Shown: piece after piece, positions 51,479 to 64,000 of the stretch | How the letters are laid out: each line of letters opens with the position of its first letter | Position numbering within the stretch: position 1 is the first letter of the stretch | Origin: Pseudomonas sp. MH9.2 | Lineage (GTDB): Bacteria > Pseudomonadota > Gammaproteobacteria > Pseudomonadales > Pseudomonadaceae | Direction of reading: 5' to 3' | Length of the DNA stretch: 64,000 nucleotides | Assembly (NCBI RefSeq): GCF_034353875.1 | Contig: NZ_CP133784.1 | Coordinates: 3,128,501 to 3,192,500, forward strand | Notes under the pieces: generated by a model | What the model was told of the DNA's origin: nothing | What the model saw: the letters and a program-made list of their open reading frames with translations, nothing else | Database searches by the model: none | Position numbers and translations under genes: made by a program

Positions 51479-52987
51479 GTGTCAGTGGAACTTTGGCAGC
51501 AGTGCGTGGAGCTTTTGCGCGATGAGCTGCCTGCCCAGCAATTCAACACTTGGATCCGTCCGCTACAGGTCGAAGCCGAAGGCGACGAGTTGCGTGTCTA
51601 TGCACCGAACCGTTTCGTTCTCGATTGGGTCAACGAAAAATACCTGGGGCGCTTGCTTGAACTGCTCGGTGAGCATGGGCAAGGACTCGCGCCTGCGCTT
51701 TCCTTATTAATAGGCAGCAAACGCAGCTCTGCTCCGCGTGCAGCTCCCAATGCACCATTGGCTGCTGCGGCGTCCCATGCTGTTACGGTCAATCAGGTTG
51801 CCGCGTTGCCGGTTCAGCAGACCTCTTCGCCAGCGCCTAGCCAAACGATTGCGGTCAGCGATGAGCCTTCGCGTGCGAGCTTTGACCCCATGGCTGGCGC
51901 TAGCTCTCAGCTGGCGCCGGCGCGTGCCGAGCAGCGTACCGTTCAGGTCGAGGGCGCACTCAAGCACACCAGCTACTTGAACCGGACCTTTACCTTCGAG
52001 AATTTCGTCGAGGGTAAATCCAACCAGCTGGCCCGCGCGGCGGCCTGGCAGGTTGCGGATAACCCTAAGCATGGTTACAACCCATTGTTCCTTTATGGTG
52101 GGGTGGGTCTGGGTAAAACCCACTTGATGCATGCTGTGGGTAACCATCTATTAAAGAAGAACCCGAATGCCAAGGTTGTGTACCTGCATTCGGAGCGCTT
52201 TGTGGCTGACATGGTGAAAGCGCTGCAGCTCAATGCCATCAACGAGTTCAAGCGTTTTTATCGTTCAGTTGATGCGTTGCTGATCGATGACATTCAATTT
52301 TTCGCCCGCAAAGAGCGTTCCCAGGAAGAGTTTTTCCATACGTTCAACGCCTTGCTTGAAGGTGGTCAGCAGGTCATCTTGACCAGCGACCGTTACCCGA
52401 AAGAAATTGAAGGCCTTGAAGAACGGTTGAAATCTCGGTTTGGCTGGGGGTTGACGGTGGCCGTTGAGCCACCGGAGCTTGAGACCCGCGTGGCAATCTT
52501 GATGAAAAAAGCGGATCAGGCGAAAGTTGAACTGCCCCATGACGCTGCCTTTTTCATTGCGCAACGTATTCGTTCCAACGTACGAGAGCTCGAAGGTGCC
52601 CTGAAGCGGGTGATCGCTCACTCGCACTTTATGGGACGCGATATCACGATCGAATTGATTCGTGAATCGCTGAAAGATTTGTTGGCGTTGCAAGACAAAT
52701 TGGTCAGTGTGGATAACATTCAGCGCACCGTGGCTGAGTACTACAAGATCAAAATTTCTGACCTGCTTTCCAAACGACGCTCACGTTCGGTTGCACGTCC
52801 TCGACAAGTCGCGATGGCGTTGTCCAAAGAATTGACCAACCACAGCTTGCCTGAGATTGGCGATGTGTTTGGCGGACGCGACCATACGACCGTTTTGCAT
52901 GCATGCCGAAAAATCAACGAGCTTAAGGAATCCGACGCGGATATTCGCGAGGACTACAAGAACCTGCTGCGGACACTCACGACCTGA
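51479..52987 (+). CDS. dnaA: Replication initiator DnaA
   Basis: 502 residues from a GTG start (GTGTCAGTG). N-terminal domain [20 protein letters not shown], variable linker rich in A, P and S, AAA+ domain with [20 protein letters not shown] and [14 protein letters not shown], and the DnaA-box-binding helix ([20 protein letters not shown], then [15 protein letters not shown]). Initiates replication at the adjacent oriC. First gene of dnaA-dnaN-recF-gyrB. Confidence 0.98.
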   Translation: MSVELWQQCVELLRDELPAQQFNTWIRPLQVEAEGDELRVYAPNRFVLDWVNEKYLGRLLELLGEHGQGLAPALSLLIGSKRSSAPRAAPNAPLAAAASHAVTVNQVAALPVQQTSSPAPSQTIAVSDEPSRASFDPMAGASSQLAPARAEQRTVQVEGALKHTSYLNRTFTFENFVEGKSNQLARAAAWQVADNPKHGYNPLFLYGGVGLGKTHLMHAVGNHLLKKNPNAKVVYLHSERFVADMVKALQLNAINEFKRFYRSVDALLIDDIQFFARKERSQEEFFHTFNALLEGGQQVILTSDRYPKEIEGLEERLKSRFGWGLTVAVEPPELETRVAILMKKADQAKVELPHDAAFFIAQRIRSNVRELEGALKRVIAHSHFMGRDITIELIRESLKDLLALQDKLVSVDNIQRTVAEYYKIKISDLLSKRRSRSVARPRQVAMALSKELTNHSLPEIGDVFGGRDHTTVLHACRKINELKESDADIREDYKNLLRTLTT

Positions 52988-53025
52988 TGACACCAGCGCA
53001 GCTTATTAAGGCAAGGGACTAGACC

Positions 53026-54129
53026 ATGCACTTCACCATTCAACGCGAAGCCTTGTTGAAACCTCTGCAACTGGTCGCCGGCGTCGTTGAACGCCGACAG
53101 ACCTTGCCAGTGTTATCCAACGTGCTATTGGTTGTAGAAGGCCAGCAGTTATCGCTGACGGGTACCGACTTGGAAGTCGAGCTGGTAGGCCGTGTTCAGT
53201 TGGAAGAGCCCGCCGAGCCAGGCGAGATCACTGTTCCTGCGCGCAAACTCATGGATATTTGCAAAAGTCTGCCCAATGATGCGTTGATCGATATCAAAGT
53301 CGATGAGCAGAAATTGGTGGTAAAAGCGGGACGCAGCCGTTTTACTTTGTCCACATTGCCTGCCAATGACTTCCCAACAGTGGAAGAAGGTCCTGGGTCG
53401 CTGACGTTCAATCTGGTGCAGAGCAAGTTGCGCCGTTTGATCGAGCGCACCAGCTTCGCCATGGCGCAGCAGGACGTTCGTTATTACCTCAACGGTATGT
53501 TGCTCGAAGTGCACGCTGGCGTGCTACGTGCCGTCGCAACTGATGGTCACCGTCTGGCAATGTGCTCCATGACGGCCGAGATCGAGCAAGTTGATCGTCA
53601 TCAAGTGATCGTGCCGCGTAAGGGCATCCTTGAACTGGCGCGACTGCTGACTGAGCAGGATGGGATTGTGAGCATCGTCCTGGGCCAGCATCATATCCGT
53701 GCTACCACAGGCGAGTTCACCTTCACCTCGAAACTGGTCGATGGCAAGTTCCCTGATTACGAACGCGTTCTGCCTAAAGGTGGCGATAAGTTGGTATTGG
53801 GTGATCGTCAGGCATTGCGTGAAGCGTTCAGCCGCACGGCGATTCTGTCCAACGAAAAGTATCGTGGTATCCGTTTGCAGTTGGCCAATGGTCAATTGAA
53901 GATTCAGGCGAACAACCCTGAGCAGGAAGAGGCAGAAGAAGAAGTCGGCGTCGATTACAACGGCGGCCCACTGGAAATTGGTTTCAACGTGAGTTATCTG
54001 CTCGACGTGTTGGGCGTGATGACAACTGAGCAAGTGCGTCTGATTTTGTCTGACTCCAACAGCAGCGCGCTGGTGCAGGAATCGGATAACGATGATTCCG
54101 CTTACGTCGTTATGCCGATGCGTCTGTAA
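53026..54129 (+). CDS. dnaN: DNA polymerase III beta clamp
   Basis: 367 residues (MHFTIQREALLKPLQLVAGV), three clamp domains, ending SNSSALVQESDNDDSAYVVM then PMRL. The sliding clamp for polymerase III and many repair enzymes. 38 bases after dnaA. Confidence 0.98.
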   Translation: MHFTIQREALLKPLQLVAGVVERRQTLPVLSNVLLVVEGQQLSLTGTDLEVELVGRVQLEEPAEPGEITVPARKLMDICKSLPNDALIDIKVDEQKLVVKAGRSRFTLSTLPANDFPTVEEGPGSLTFNLVQSKLRRLIERTSFAMAQQDVRYYLNGMLLEVHAGVLRAVATDGHRLAMCSMTAEIEQVDRHQVIVPRKGILELARLLTEQDGIVSIVLGQHHIRATTGEFTFTSKLVDGKFPDYERVLPKGGDKLVLGDRQALREAFSRTAILSNEKYRGIRLQLANGQLKIQANNPEQEEAEEEVGVDYNGGPLEIGFNVSYLLDVLGVMTTEQVRLILSDSNSSALVQESDNDDSAYVVMPMRL

Positions 54130-54153
54130 CTCCCAATGTCCAGCAGAGCCTAG

Positions 54154-57679
<3,526 letters not shown>

Positions 57680-57737
57680 GGGGCTGTAGGTTCTCAAAAT
57701 AAATGAGAATTCTCACAAATAGTTGAATCACGCTACA

Positions 57738-57774
57738 CAAAAAAGCCAACGCTTATTCAGCGTTGGCTTTTTTG
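57738..57774 (+). terminator. Intrinsic terminator after gyrB
   Basis: AAAAAAGCCAACGC and GCGTTGGCTTTTTT form a 14-bp stem with a 7-base loop, ending in a T-run. A piece of the same sequence (GCGTTGGCTTTTTT) recurs at about 63055. Confidence 0.9.
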
Positions 57775-57916
57775 TATCTGCGCGTTTGATAGATTTTGGA
57801 TAAGCGATTCAGCTTTATAACGTCGATGATTTTTATAAGAAAAGACAGAGAGGAATCCCTATCCAAAACGTTATTCGTTAACTCGACTGTCGGCGCTGAT
57901 TGACAACTGACTCACC

Positions 57917-59522
57917 GGGGATGCGGACAAAAACTTGGACTGGTTATGCCGCGAAGCCCAGGCTTTCACGATACTCAATGGGACTGAGCGCGCCGAGGGA
58001 AATCTTTATACGTTTTTCGTTGTACCAGCGAATGTATGAATCCAAGGCCTGAATGAACTGCTCGATGCTCGTTGACTGCCAGTTGCGAGGATAGAACAGT
58101 TCCGTTTTCAGTCGGCCGAAGAAACCTTCACAAGCCGCGTTGTCTGGTGAGCAGCCTTTGCGCGACATCGAACGAATCAGCTTCGCATCAGCGATGCGCG
58201 ATAACCAGCCGGGCCAGCGGTAGTGAGCGCCACGATCGGAGTGAACAACAGGCCGTTTATCGTTGCTGGCCACCGTTTCGATAGCGGCATCCAGCATCGT
58301 GTTCACAAGCTCGGCGTCGGGACGCGTGCCGATCGACCAACTGATGACCTTTCCATCGAAGCAGTCGATCATGGGGGACAGGTACACCTTACCGGCCGGG
58401 ATCTGGAACTCCGAGATGTCGGTCAGCCATTTCTCATTCGGAGCTAGAGCCGTGAAGTCGCGGTTGAGGAGGTTTTCCGGCGCCGGACTGATCTCCCCGA
58501 GGTAGGAAGCATATCGACGCCGTTTCGGCTTGGCGACGACTAGGCACTCCTGCTTCATCAAGCGCTGCACCACCTTCTCTGAAAGGCGCACACGCTGCCT
58601 GCTTAACGAAGCTCGCATCCGACGGTAGCCATAGCAACGATGATTGCGCTCGAATATGTCCGCCATGGCACGACGCACTTCGGTGTACTTTTCCGCGACC
58701 TGCATTCGGGCTCGATGATAGAAATAGGAGCTTCGGGCCAAGCCCAGTGCTTCAAGCAGCTCTGACAAGGAGTATGTCTGCCTCAGGGCATCAGCCAGCA
58801 ATGTCTTCTCCCGATTGGTCAGGACTTGCCGGTTGATGCCCGTCTCTTTTTTTATGAGTTCATTCGCCCTCATCAACAGGTCATGTTCAAGCTGCAAACG
58901 GCGAACATCGAGCTGGAGAGATTCGAGTTGCCGCTGCAACTCCTCTCGTTCCGGTGACGATGAGGGTTCAAGTCGACACTTCATGGATGGGGATACCTCT
59001 GGGCCGAGTAGCTGGTTTTTCCAGTTGTACAAGGTCGGCCTGCACACGCCCAGCTTTTGAGCCAGGGCTTTCGCACTTTCTTTTCGCGTGCACAGCGCGA
59101 TGACCGCTGCCTGCTTCACCGCTGGCGGCCGGGCTAACCCGTCTGATCGACCGACAACACGCGTATGCAACTCGGGGTGCATTTCGTAAATCCAGGCACG
59201 CAACGAATCCCGCGCGGGGTAGCCTAACGCCTTGATGGTAGCGGCGATGTTGCGACCGTATTCGAGATAGTGCCCGACAGCCTTTTCCCTTTGGGCCAGT
59301 GAGTACTTCGACTTCGAGTTCTCGTAGCCACGCGGCAGGTCGAGGCATCGCTCATACTCTGCGTGCCAGCTCTTCAAAGAGTTCTTCGTCGGGTAGCCCA
59401 ACTGACGAATAGTTGCCCCGGTTCGCTTGCCCAGTTTGATGTAGAGCTTGACCGCTCGGATACGGTCTTCGTATGAATACATGAACTACCTCCAGGTAGT
59501 CCAAGATTTCCGCCGCATCCCC
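57917..59522. mobile_element. IS3-family insertion sequence, intact
   Basis: 1606 bp. The ends, GGGGATGCGG...TTGGACT at 57917-57941 and inverted at 59498-59522, match over 25 bases with 5 differences. ACC flanks both sides (57914-57916 and 59523-59525), giving a 3-bp target duplication. One transposase gene fills it. It lies between gyrB and the remnants downstream. Confidence 0.9.
57944..59482 (-). CDS. IS3-family transposase, single frame
   Basis: 512 residues. The N-terminus has two similar HTH copies (IRQLGYPTKNSLKSWHAEYE and IKALGYPARDSLRAWIYEMH), then a third HTH (AKALAQKLGVCRPTLYNWKN) and a coiled coil. The rve-type integrase core has EKWLTDISEFQIP, VVHSDRGAHYR and DNAACEGFFGRLKTELFYPR as DDE. 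The usual IS3 orfA/orfB with programmed frameshift is here one continuous frame. Full length. Confidence 0.9.
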   Translation of the reverse strand: MYSYEDRIRAVKLYIKLGKRTGATIRQLGYPTKNSLKSWHAEYERCLDLPRGYENSKSKYSLAQREKAVGHYLEYGRNIAATIKALGYPARDSLRAWIYEMHPELHTRVVGRSDGLARPPAVKQAAVIALCTRKESAKALAQKLGVCRPTLYNWKNQLLGPEVSPSMKCRLEPSSSPEREELQRQLESLQLDVRRLQLEHDLLMRANELIKKETGINRQVLTNREKTLLADALRQTYSLSELLEALGLARSSYFYHRARMQVAEKYTEVRRAMADIFERNHRCYGYRRMRASLSRQRVRLSEKVVQRLMKQECLVVAKPKRRRYASYLGEISPAPENLLNRDFTALAPNEKWLTDISEFQIPAGKVYLSPMIDCFDGKVISWSIGTRPDAELVNTMLDAAIETVASNDKRPVVHSDRGAHYRWPGWLSRIADAKLIRSMSRKGCSPDNAACEGFFGRLKTELFYPRNWQSTSIEQFIQALDSYIRWYNEKRIKISLGALSPIEYRESLGFAA

Positions 59523-59670
59523 ACCCTGCCGATTGCAATTTAATCTAGGGCGGGCTGCTGATTCCACATTTTATGACCCATGTGCTCTTGCTCGAAAGCT
59601 GAGTGGGAGCAGCTGAACACTTGGGGCTGTTTTCAGCCGGCAGGACAGCTGTTACTAGATCAATTCACGG
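59523..59670. other. Short gap after the IS
   Basis: No feature seen. Confidence 0.3.
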
Positions 59671-59970
59671 TCAGCGGCAACAGTGTGGTGCCAGATCGGC
59701 CAGCACCTGGCTGACAGAGCGACGGCCCTCGGGCTGACTGGAGAAGGGCAAGTGCAAGCGTTCCTGCAGCAGTGCCTGCATTGGCAAGGCATAGGCCGCG
59801 TCATCGTCGCTCCTGGCGAAATAGTGCAGGTGGGCGCTTCGATTCAATGATGTCAGGTTTTGAAATGCGCGCCCGCTTCCAGCGCCGCGCACCCCGGTGC
59901 TATCGGGCTGACGGTGATTTCTTTGATAGAGGCTGAGAGCATTCGGCAATCAGTGATTGTGTAGTTCATA
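59671..59970 (-). pseudogene. Remnant of a PDR/VanB-type ferredoxin-dependent oxidoreductase
   Basis: On the minus strand an ATG at 59970 starts MNYTITDCRMLSASIKEITV and SPIAPGCAALEAGAHF, which resembles the FAD-domain start of VanB-type reductases. In another frame the later part reads LHYFARSDDDAAYALPMQAL and LQERLHLPFSSQPEGRRS. The middle is missing and a frame change joins the parts. It is a heavily deleted remnant. Family assignment is tentative. Confidence 0.45.
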
Positions 59971-59976
59971 CGAGAA

Positions 59977-60387
59977 TCAGCTTTCCTGGCTTAGCGGCGT
60001 TTCATGCAGGTAGATCCATTGGGCGTTGCGGTGATGCAGGCCAATGATCGCCACCGAAACCCTTGAGCTTTCGCGCTGGTCGAGGCGATGGGTTTCCTTG
60101 TAGCGGATCGCCACGCTGTGGCCTTCCTGCCAGACCGTCTGCAGATCGCTGATGACGATCTCCAGGCCTGGCTTGGCGCCGACTGCACCCCTGAACATCT
60201 GTTCGATCGTCGCCCGGCTGACGATGGCAGCCGAGGTGGTGACCATGGTGAAGTGCTCGGCGAATGCCGACATCAGCGGCTCGAGCGCGGCCTGCCCGTT
60301 ACCGTTTGCGTCGGTGAACAGGGTGTGGATCAACTCGTGCACGTGATGAATGCTGTGGTGTGCCTGTTCAACTATTTTGTTGTGCAT
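59977..60387 (-). CDS. SnoaL/NTF2-like protein
   Basis: 136 residues. The pattern FAEHFTMVTTSAAIVSRATI, then DLQTVWQEGHSVAIRYKETH and SVAIIGLHHRNAQWIYLHET, fits the cone-shaped NTF2-like fold (DUF4440/SnoaL). The reaction is unknown. Its ATG overlaps the end of the MFS gene by 20 bases, so both are one transcript. Confidence 0.75.
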   Translation of the reverse strand: MHNKIVEQAHHSIHHVHELIHTLFTDANGNGQAALEPLMSAFAEHFTMVTTSAAIVSRATIEQMFRGAVGAKPGLEIVISDLQTVWQEGHSVAIRYKETHRLDQRESSRVSVAIIGLHHRNAQWIYLHETPLSQES

Positions 60388-61735
60388 GACAGTCCTTTTG
60401 AGTGTTCAACTGACTCAGTTGAAAGAGTGGAAACAGGCCCACCAGTGCGGCGATGGCGAAAGTCGCGTGGTAGGCCTGGGTGGTATCGAAATGCTTCAAG
60501 AGCAGGTTGAAAACCATCAGGAAGAGGGCGGCGCCGATGCTGAATGACATCTGTCGGTTGATGTTCCAGATGACACTGGCCTTGTGGGTATCGCGGCCCT
60601 CAAAGTCTATCAATGACGTGGTTTGTGCGGTGTTGGCACCGATGCCGCCGCCGACCCCCATCAAGCTGTAGGCGATGACAATCACCAAAAGGTCTGAGGG
60701 ATCGTTCACCAGTAACAAGGTGGCGATGCCGGCGCTGTGCAACAGCATGCCGAGGGCAAACAGCCGCTTGGCGCTCATCCGGTTATAGACCCGGCCACAG
60801 ATCAGCATCGCGATGAATGCGCCGATGGCGTACAGGATCATGAACATCCCTGTCAGTCGGGCGCTGAAGTGCAGGGTGTTTTGCAGGAAGAAGATGCTCA
60901 TCAAGTTGACCCCCGTGAACACACCGGGAATCGCGTAATAGATAAAGATGGAGGTGCTGAGTTTTTTGCTTTTGAGCAGGCTCAGTTCAATGATCGGATT
61001 TTTGCAGGTGCGGTAGTGCAGCCCGTACAGCACGACGAACGTAACGCCGGCCATGACGAAGAAGGCAGCCACCAGTGCCGGAGAGTCGCCGCCATACAAC
61101 GACATACCCATCAGCAGGCTGCCGAGTGCGGCGCTGACCAGCAGCAAGCCCTTGATGTCCGGACTAGGCAAACTCGTCGGTCGCGCTTCGTTGATCCAGA
61201 ACCAGGACAGCAACGCCGCGATCAGCGAGAACGGAATGTTGCTGTAGAACACCCAGCGCCAGGAGCTGCTGTCGACGATGACGCCGCCGATCGTCGGTGA
61301 AATGGCTGGCGCTATCAGGGCAACGGCCATGACCAACGTGGATATTTTCGCGCGCTGCTCACCCTTGAACAGGTTGAACGTCAACGCCTGGCCGACAGGA
61401 ATCAACAGGCCGCCGCCAATCCCCTGGACGAAGCGCCAGATCACCAGCTCGTTGAAACTGTTGGCCAGCCCACACATCCACACGGAGGCTGTGAACACGA
61501 TCATCGAGGCGGTGAGGATTTCCCGATTGCCAAAACGACCGGCCAGCCAGGTGCTGACCGGGATGATCAGTGTCAGCCCCAGAATATAAGCGTTAGCCAC
61601 CCAGGCAACGTCTGAAGTACTTACGTGCAGCGCCGCCGATATACTCGGTAATGCGACCGCCGACATAAAGATGTTAATGCAGTCTATAAAAAAGCCGATC
61701 AGGAATATTAGTGCAACTTTGTAGCGATAGGTCAT
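60368..61735 (-). CDS. DHA2-type MFS efflux transporter
   Basis: 455 residues from the ATG at 61735 (MTYRYKVALIFLIGFFIDCI), which has GGGGAA upstream. The longer frame to 61756 lacks one. About 14 hydrophobic segments. Motifs WLAGRFGNREIL (motif A), WRFVQGIGGGLLIPVGQALT and SPTIGGVIVD (motif C). Related to EmrB/QacA-type drug or acid exporters. Divergent from a LysR gene that probably controls it. Confidence 0.88.
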   Translation of the reverse strand: MTYRYKVALIFLIGFFIDCINIFMSAVALPSISAALHVSTSDVAWVANAYILGLTLIIPVSTWLAGRFGNREILTASMIVFTASVWMCGLANSFNELVIWRFVQGIGGGLLIPVGQALTFNLFKGEQRAKISTLVMAVALIAPAISPTIGGVIVDSSSWRWVFYSNIPFSLIAALLSWFWINEARPTSLPSPDIKGLLLVSAALGSLLMGMSLYGGDSPALVAAFFVMAGVTFVVLYGLHYRTCKNPIIELSLLKSKKLSTSIFIYYAIPGVFTGVNLMSIFFLQNTLHFSARLTGMFMILYAIGAFIAMLICGRVYNRMSAKRLFALGMLLHSAGIATLLLVNDPSDLLVIVIAYSLMGVGGGIGANTAQTTSLIDFEGRDTHKASVIWNINRQMSFSIGAALFLMVFNLLLKHFDTTQAYHATFAIAALVGLFPLFQLSQLNTQKDCHAQQNS

Positions 61736-61825
61736 GTTGTTTCCCCTTTGCCGCAAAGCATAGGGGCGGTCGACTTGAACTGTCGATACGACTATCCTTG
61801 AAACAATGTTTGACGGGATTTAACA

Positions 61826-62728
61826 GTGAGCCCTATTGCTATGCACACTCATCTTAATCGGGTCCAGACATTCCTGGCCGTGGTCGATTTTGGTTCTTAC
61901 ACCAAGGCTGCCAATTACCTGAGCATCAGCAAAGCCATGGCCAGCCTGCATGTCAAGGCGCTGGAGGACGTGCTGTCAGCGACGTTGTTGATTAGAAATA
62001 CCCGAAATCTATCCCTCACCGAAATCGGTCAGGACTTTTATGAAGCATTCAAAGGTATTGTCGCGGACATCGATAACGCCTTCGATAATGTATTAAAAGG
62101 GCATAATCGGGTGTCCGGCAAGTTGCGCTTCAGTTCCACCAGTGAATACGGCGAGGCTTATATTCTTCCGTTGATACCGCAATTTATAGAGCGCTATCCG
62201 GAAATAAAACTCTGTTATAACTTTAACGCGTCACTCAATGATCTGGTGGCGGAAAAGTTAGACCTCGTTATCCGTTTAGGCAGTTTGGCGGACTCGGCTT
62301 TCAAGAGCCGTAAACTGGCGGATTATGAAATTGTCCTAGTGGCGACCGAGACGTTTCTTGCGCGTCACCCGGTGCAAACTCCTCAGGACCTGAATTCGGT
62401 GCCGTGGATCGCCAACAGCAACCTGCAGGCACCGACCCAGTGGACGTTGCGCCATCCGCACTTGGGGACTGTCGAGATCAACGGGATCAATCAGTTTGAA
62501 TCCAATTCTTCCACGGCTATCCGCTCCATGACGTTGTCGTCGCTGGGCGTCTCGGTGCTACCCGCGTGGGTGGTCAAGGACGACATTGTCAGCGAGCGGT
62601 TGATTCGCCTGTTGCCCGATTATTCGTTGCCCTCGCAATCCGTCAACGTGGTGTTTCCCAACAGCCCGCATTTGCCCCACAAATCGAGGGCGTTCATTGA
62701 TTTCCTGTTGCTGCATCTGGCGCAGTAA
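61826..62728 (+). CDS. LysR-family regulator
   Basis: 300 residues from a GTG at 61826, with GGGA seven bases upstream. The ATG at 61841 is the alternative. Winged HTH (VQTFLAVVDFGSYTKAANYL, SISKAMASLHVKALEDVL) and an effector domain (KLRFSSTSEYGEAYILPLIP, LDLVIRLGSLADSAFKSRKL), close to the AaeR/CrgA-type subgroup. Divergent from the MFS gene, its likely target, with 90 bp between. Confidence 0.88.
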   Translation: MSPIAMHTHLNRVQTFLAVVDFGSYTKAANYLSISKAMASLHVKALEDVLSATLLIRNTRNLSLTEIGQDFYEAFKGIVADIDNAFDNVLKGHNRVSGKLRFSSTSEYGEAYILPLIPQFIERYPEIKLCYNFNASLNDLVAEKLDLVIRLGSLADSAFKSRKLADYEIVLVATETFLARHPVQTPQDLNSVPWIANSNLQAPTQWTLRHPHLGTVEINGINQFESNSSTAIRSMTLSSLGVSVLPAWVVKDDIVSERLIRLLPDYSLPSQSVNVVFPNSPHLPHKSRAFIDFLLLHLAQ

Positions 62729-62738
62729 GTACCAAATA

Positions 62739-62772
62739 AAAGCCCCTGAATGAGAGATTCAGGGGCTTTCGT
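62739..62772 (+). terminator. Intrinsic terminator after the LysR gene
   Basis: AAAGCCCCTGAAT and ATTCAGGGGCTTT form a stem followed by a short T-run. Confidence 0.8.
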
Positions 62773-63079
62773 TTAACCGGATTTCCGATCATTGTGCGAA
62801 TAAGCAAGAAAATCGCTCCGTTTTAGGACGCTGCGATTGCTCGAAAGTGTTTTCACACAACCTCGGCATGAAGCAGCCGCTTGAAAGCGTCTACGAAACT
62901 AAGGGCGATTCAAAAGCCAGGATCAGTAATGGCCACGTTGACAAATTTCGAGAAAGCACACATTTCGTTCATGACACTATTCGACTCCACTGCGTTCAAA
63001 ACACACTCAGCGCAAGCTGGGCAAAAATCGCCCGTCACACCAGCACAACGCTTAGCGTTGGCTTTTTTATAACGAAAAT
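62773..63079. other. Non-coding stretch with a second terminator-like hairpin
   Basis: At 63044-63072 CAACGC/GCGTTG with a TTA loop is followed by GCTTTTTT, read on the plus strand, where no gene ends. It echoes the gyrB terminator. The open frames 62847-63083 and 62881-63072 look like nothing known. Confidence 0.4.
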
Positions 63080-64000
63080 TTAACCGGGGATGAACATTCC
63101 AACGGCTGCCGCTCCCATGACTGCCGTTGCTATCCAGCCGAGGATGAGCAGAGGTCTGCTTGCTGTAAAAGCACCCATTACAGATTTCTTCGAAACCAGG
63201 AGGAGAATGACAACCATCAGGGGCACGGCGACCAGACCGTTGATGACAGCGCTCCAGAACAACGCCTTCATTGGACTTATTGGCGAATACTGGATGCCGA
63301 GTCCGGCAAGTACGCTGATGGAGATGATGGCGTAGAACCCACGCGCATCATTCACTTTTCGTTCGAGGCCCTTCCTCCAGCCCATGGCTTCGGAAAGAGC
63401 ATAGGCTCCAGAGCCCGCCAACACAGGCACGCCGATCATGCCGACACCGAGAATGCCAAGCGCGAAGAGCATGTAGGCAAAGTCACCGGCGAGCGGTCGC
63501 AGAGCACTTGCTGCCTGCGCTGCCGTGTTGATGTCGGTAACGCCAGACACGTGGAGCGTAACGGCGGTCGCAAGAATGATGAAGTAGGCGGTGAGATTGG
63601 AGTAGAGCATGCCGCTCCAGGTATCCCATTGGATGCGTCGGAGTTCCGGTGCGGCGGAGGGCGCATCGCGCAGGAGTGGCATGCTGCTTGAGTGTGCTTC
63701 CATGTCCTCAACTTCTTCTGAGGCCTGCCAGAAAAAAAGGTATGGACTGATGGTCGTGCCGAAAACCCCGACGACCATGGCAGCAGTGCTCGAGTCCAGG
63801 GTGATTTGGGGCCAGAACGTGTGTGTTGCGACCTGCCCCCAGGGAACATGAACCGTAAACAATACGGCGGCGTAGGCCAATAGCGAGACCGTCAGCCACT
63901 TCAAGATGAAGACGTAACGGTGATAAGGAACGAACAGCTGCAGCAGGATCGTCACGGACACAAAAAAAGCAGTCATGAGGTGCCGGTTGACGCCAGAAAC
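63080..64000 (-). CDS. Nramp-family divalent metal transporter, C-terminal part
   Basis: At least 306 residues. The frame stays open past the window edge, so the N-terminus is missing. The visible ATG at 63976 is internal. Membrane helices and FGTTISPYLFFWQASEEVED, AYMLFALGILGVGMIGVPVL and MKALFWSAVINGLVAVPLMV match the Nramp/MntH core. The metal-binding DPGN motif of helix 1 would lie outside. It moves manganese, iron or other divalent metals with protons. Confidence 0.87.
   Translation of the reverse strand, partial: VSGVNRHLMTAFFVSVTILLQLFVPYHRYVFILKWLTVSLLAYAAVLFTVHVPWGQVATHTFWPQITLDSSTAAMVVGVFGTTISPYLFFWQASEEVEDMEAHSSSMPLLRDAPSAAPELRRIQWDTWSGMLYSNLTAYFIILATAVTLHVSGVTDINTAAQAASALRPLAGDFAYMLFALGILGVGMIGVPVLAGSGAYALSEAMGWRKGLERKVNDARGFYAIISISVLAGLGIQYSPISPMKALFWSAVINGLVAVPLMVVILLLVSKKSVMGAFTASRPLLILGWIATAVMGAAAVGMFIPG

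Overview
The window is the replication-origin region of a Pseudomonas chromosome, most likely the P. fluorescens group. The right half carries the canonical gene order glmS-glmR-glmU-atpCDGAHFEBI-parB-parA-rsmG-mnmG-mnmE-yidC-yidD-rnpA-rpmH-oriC-dnaA-dnaN-recF-gyrB, and the proteins have typical Pseudomonas sequences. Everything from glmS to rpmH is on the minus strand and dnaA to gyrB is on the plus strand, so the switch falls at oriC (about 51.05-51.42 kb). Two parS sites for the ParA/ParB system lie inside recF.

Positions 1514-30573 are a complete Tn7-like transposon of about 29 kb, inserted 23 bp past the glmS stop codon, which is the classical attTn7 position and orientation. Its ends carry repeated TnsB-type sites (AAATAAAGTCTGTCG): three spaced sites at the left end and two close sites, in inverted orientation, at the glmS-proximal end. 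It encodes TnsA, TnsB and TnsC (minus strand, 16.0-20.4 kb), a divergent TnsD (21.1-22.7 kb) and a second, shorter TniQ protein beside the right end (29.3-30.4 kb). Just outside the left tip, at 1391-1509, lies what looks like the right end of a second, diverged Tn7-like element. The att site therefore seems to have been used at least twice. A partial tssA gene of a type VI secretion system lies beyond it.

The cargo left of tnsC is a defence island, mostly on the minus strand: an unassigned nuclease-like gene, a Gabija pair (gajA-gajB) with a coupled NlpC/P60-like cysteine hydrolase gene, an IetA-IetS AAA-ATPase/subtilisin pair, an orphan AbiEi-type antitoxin, a ribbon-helix-helix/HTH regulator, and a BPSL0761-Sir2 pair whose sir2 is broken. 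Relics (an IS66 piece, a GNAT piece, a 90-bp scrap of a second gajB) show repeated turnover. Right of tnsD are a broken AbrB antitoxin, a MITE, an IS1182-family element, two hypothetical genes, an EamA transporter with a divergent MocR regulator, and an orphan HTH gene.

Downstream of gyrB lie an intact IS3-family element with 25-bp inverted repeats and a 3-bp ACC duplication, an oxidoreductase remnant, a small NTF2-like gene with an MFS efflux gene and a divergent LysR regulator, and an Nramp metal transporter that runs off the window. No tRNA, rRNA or CRISPR array was seen.
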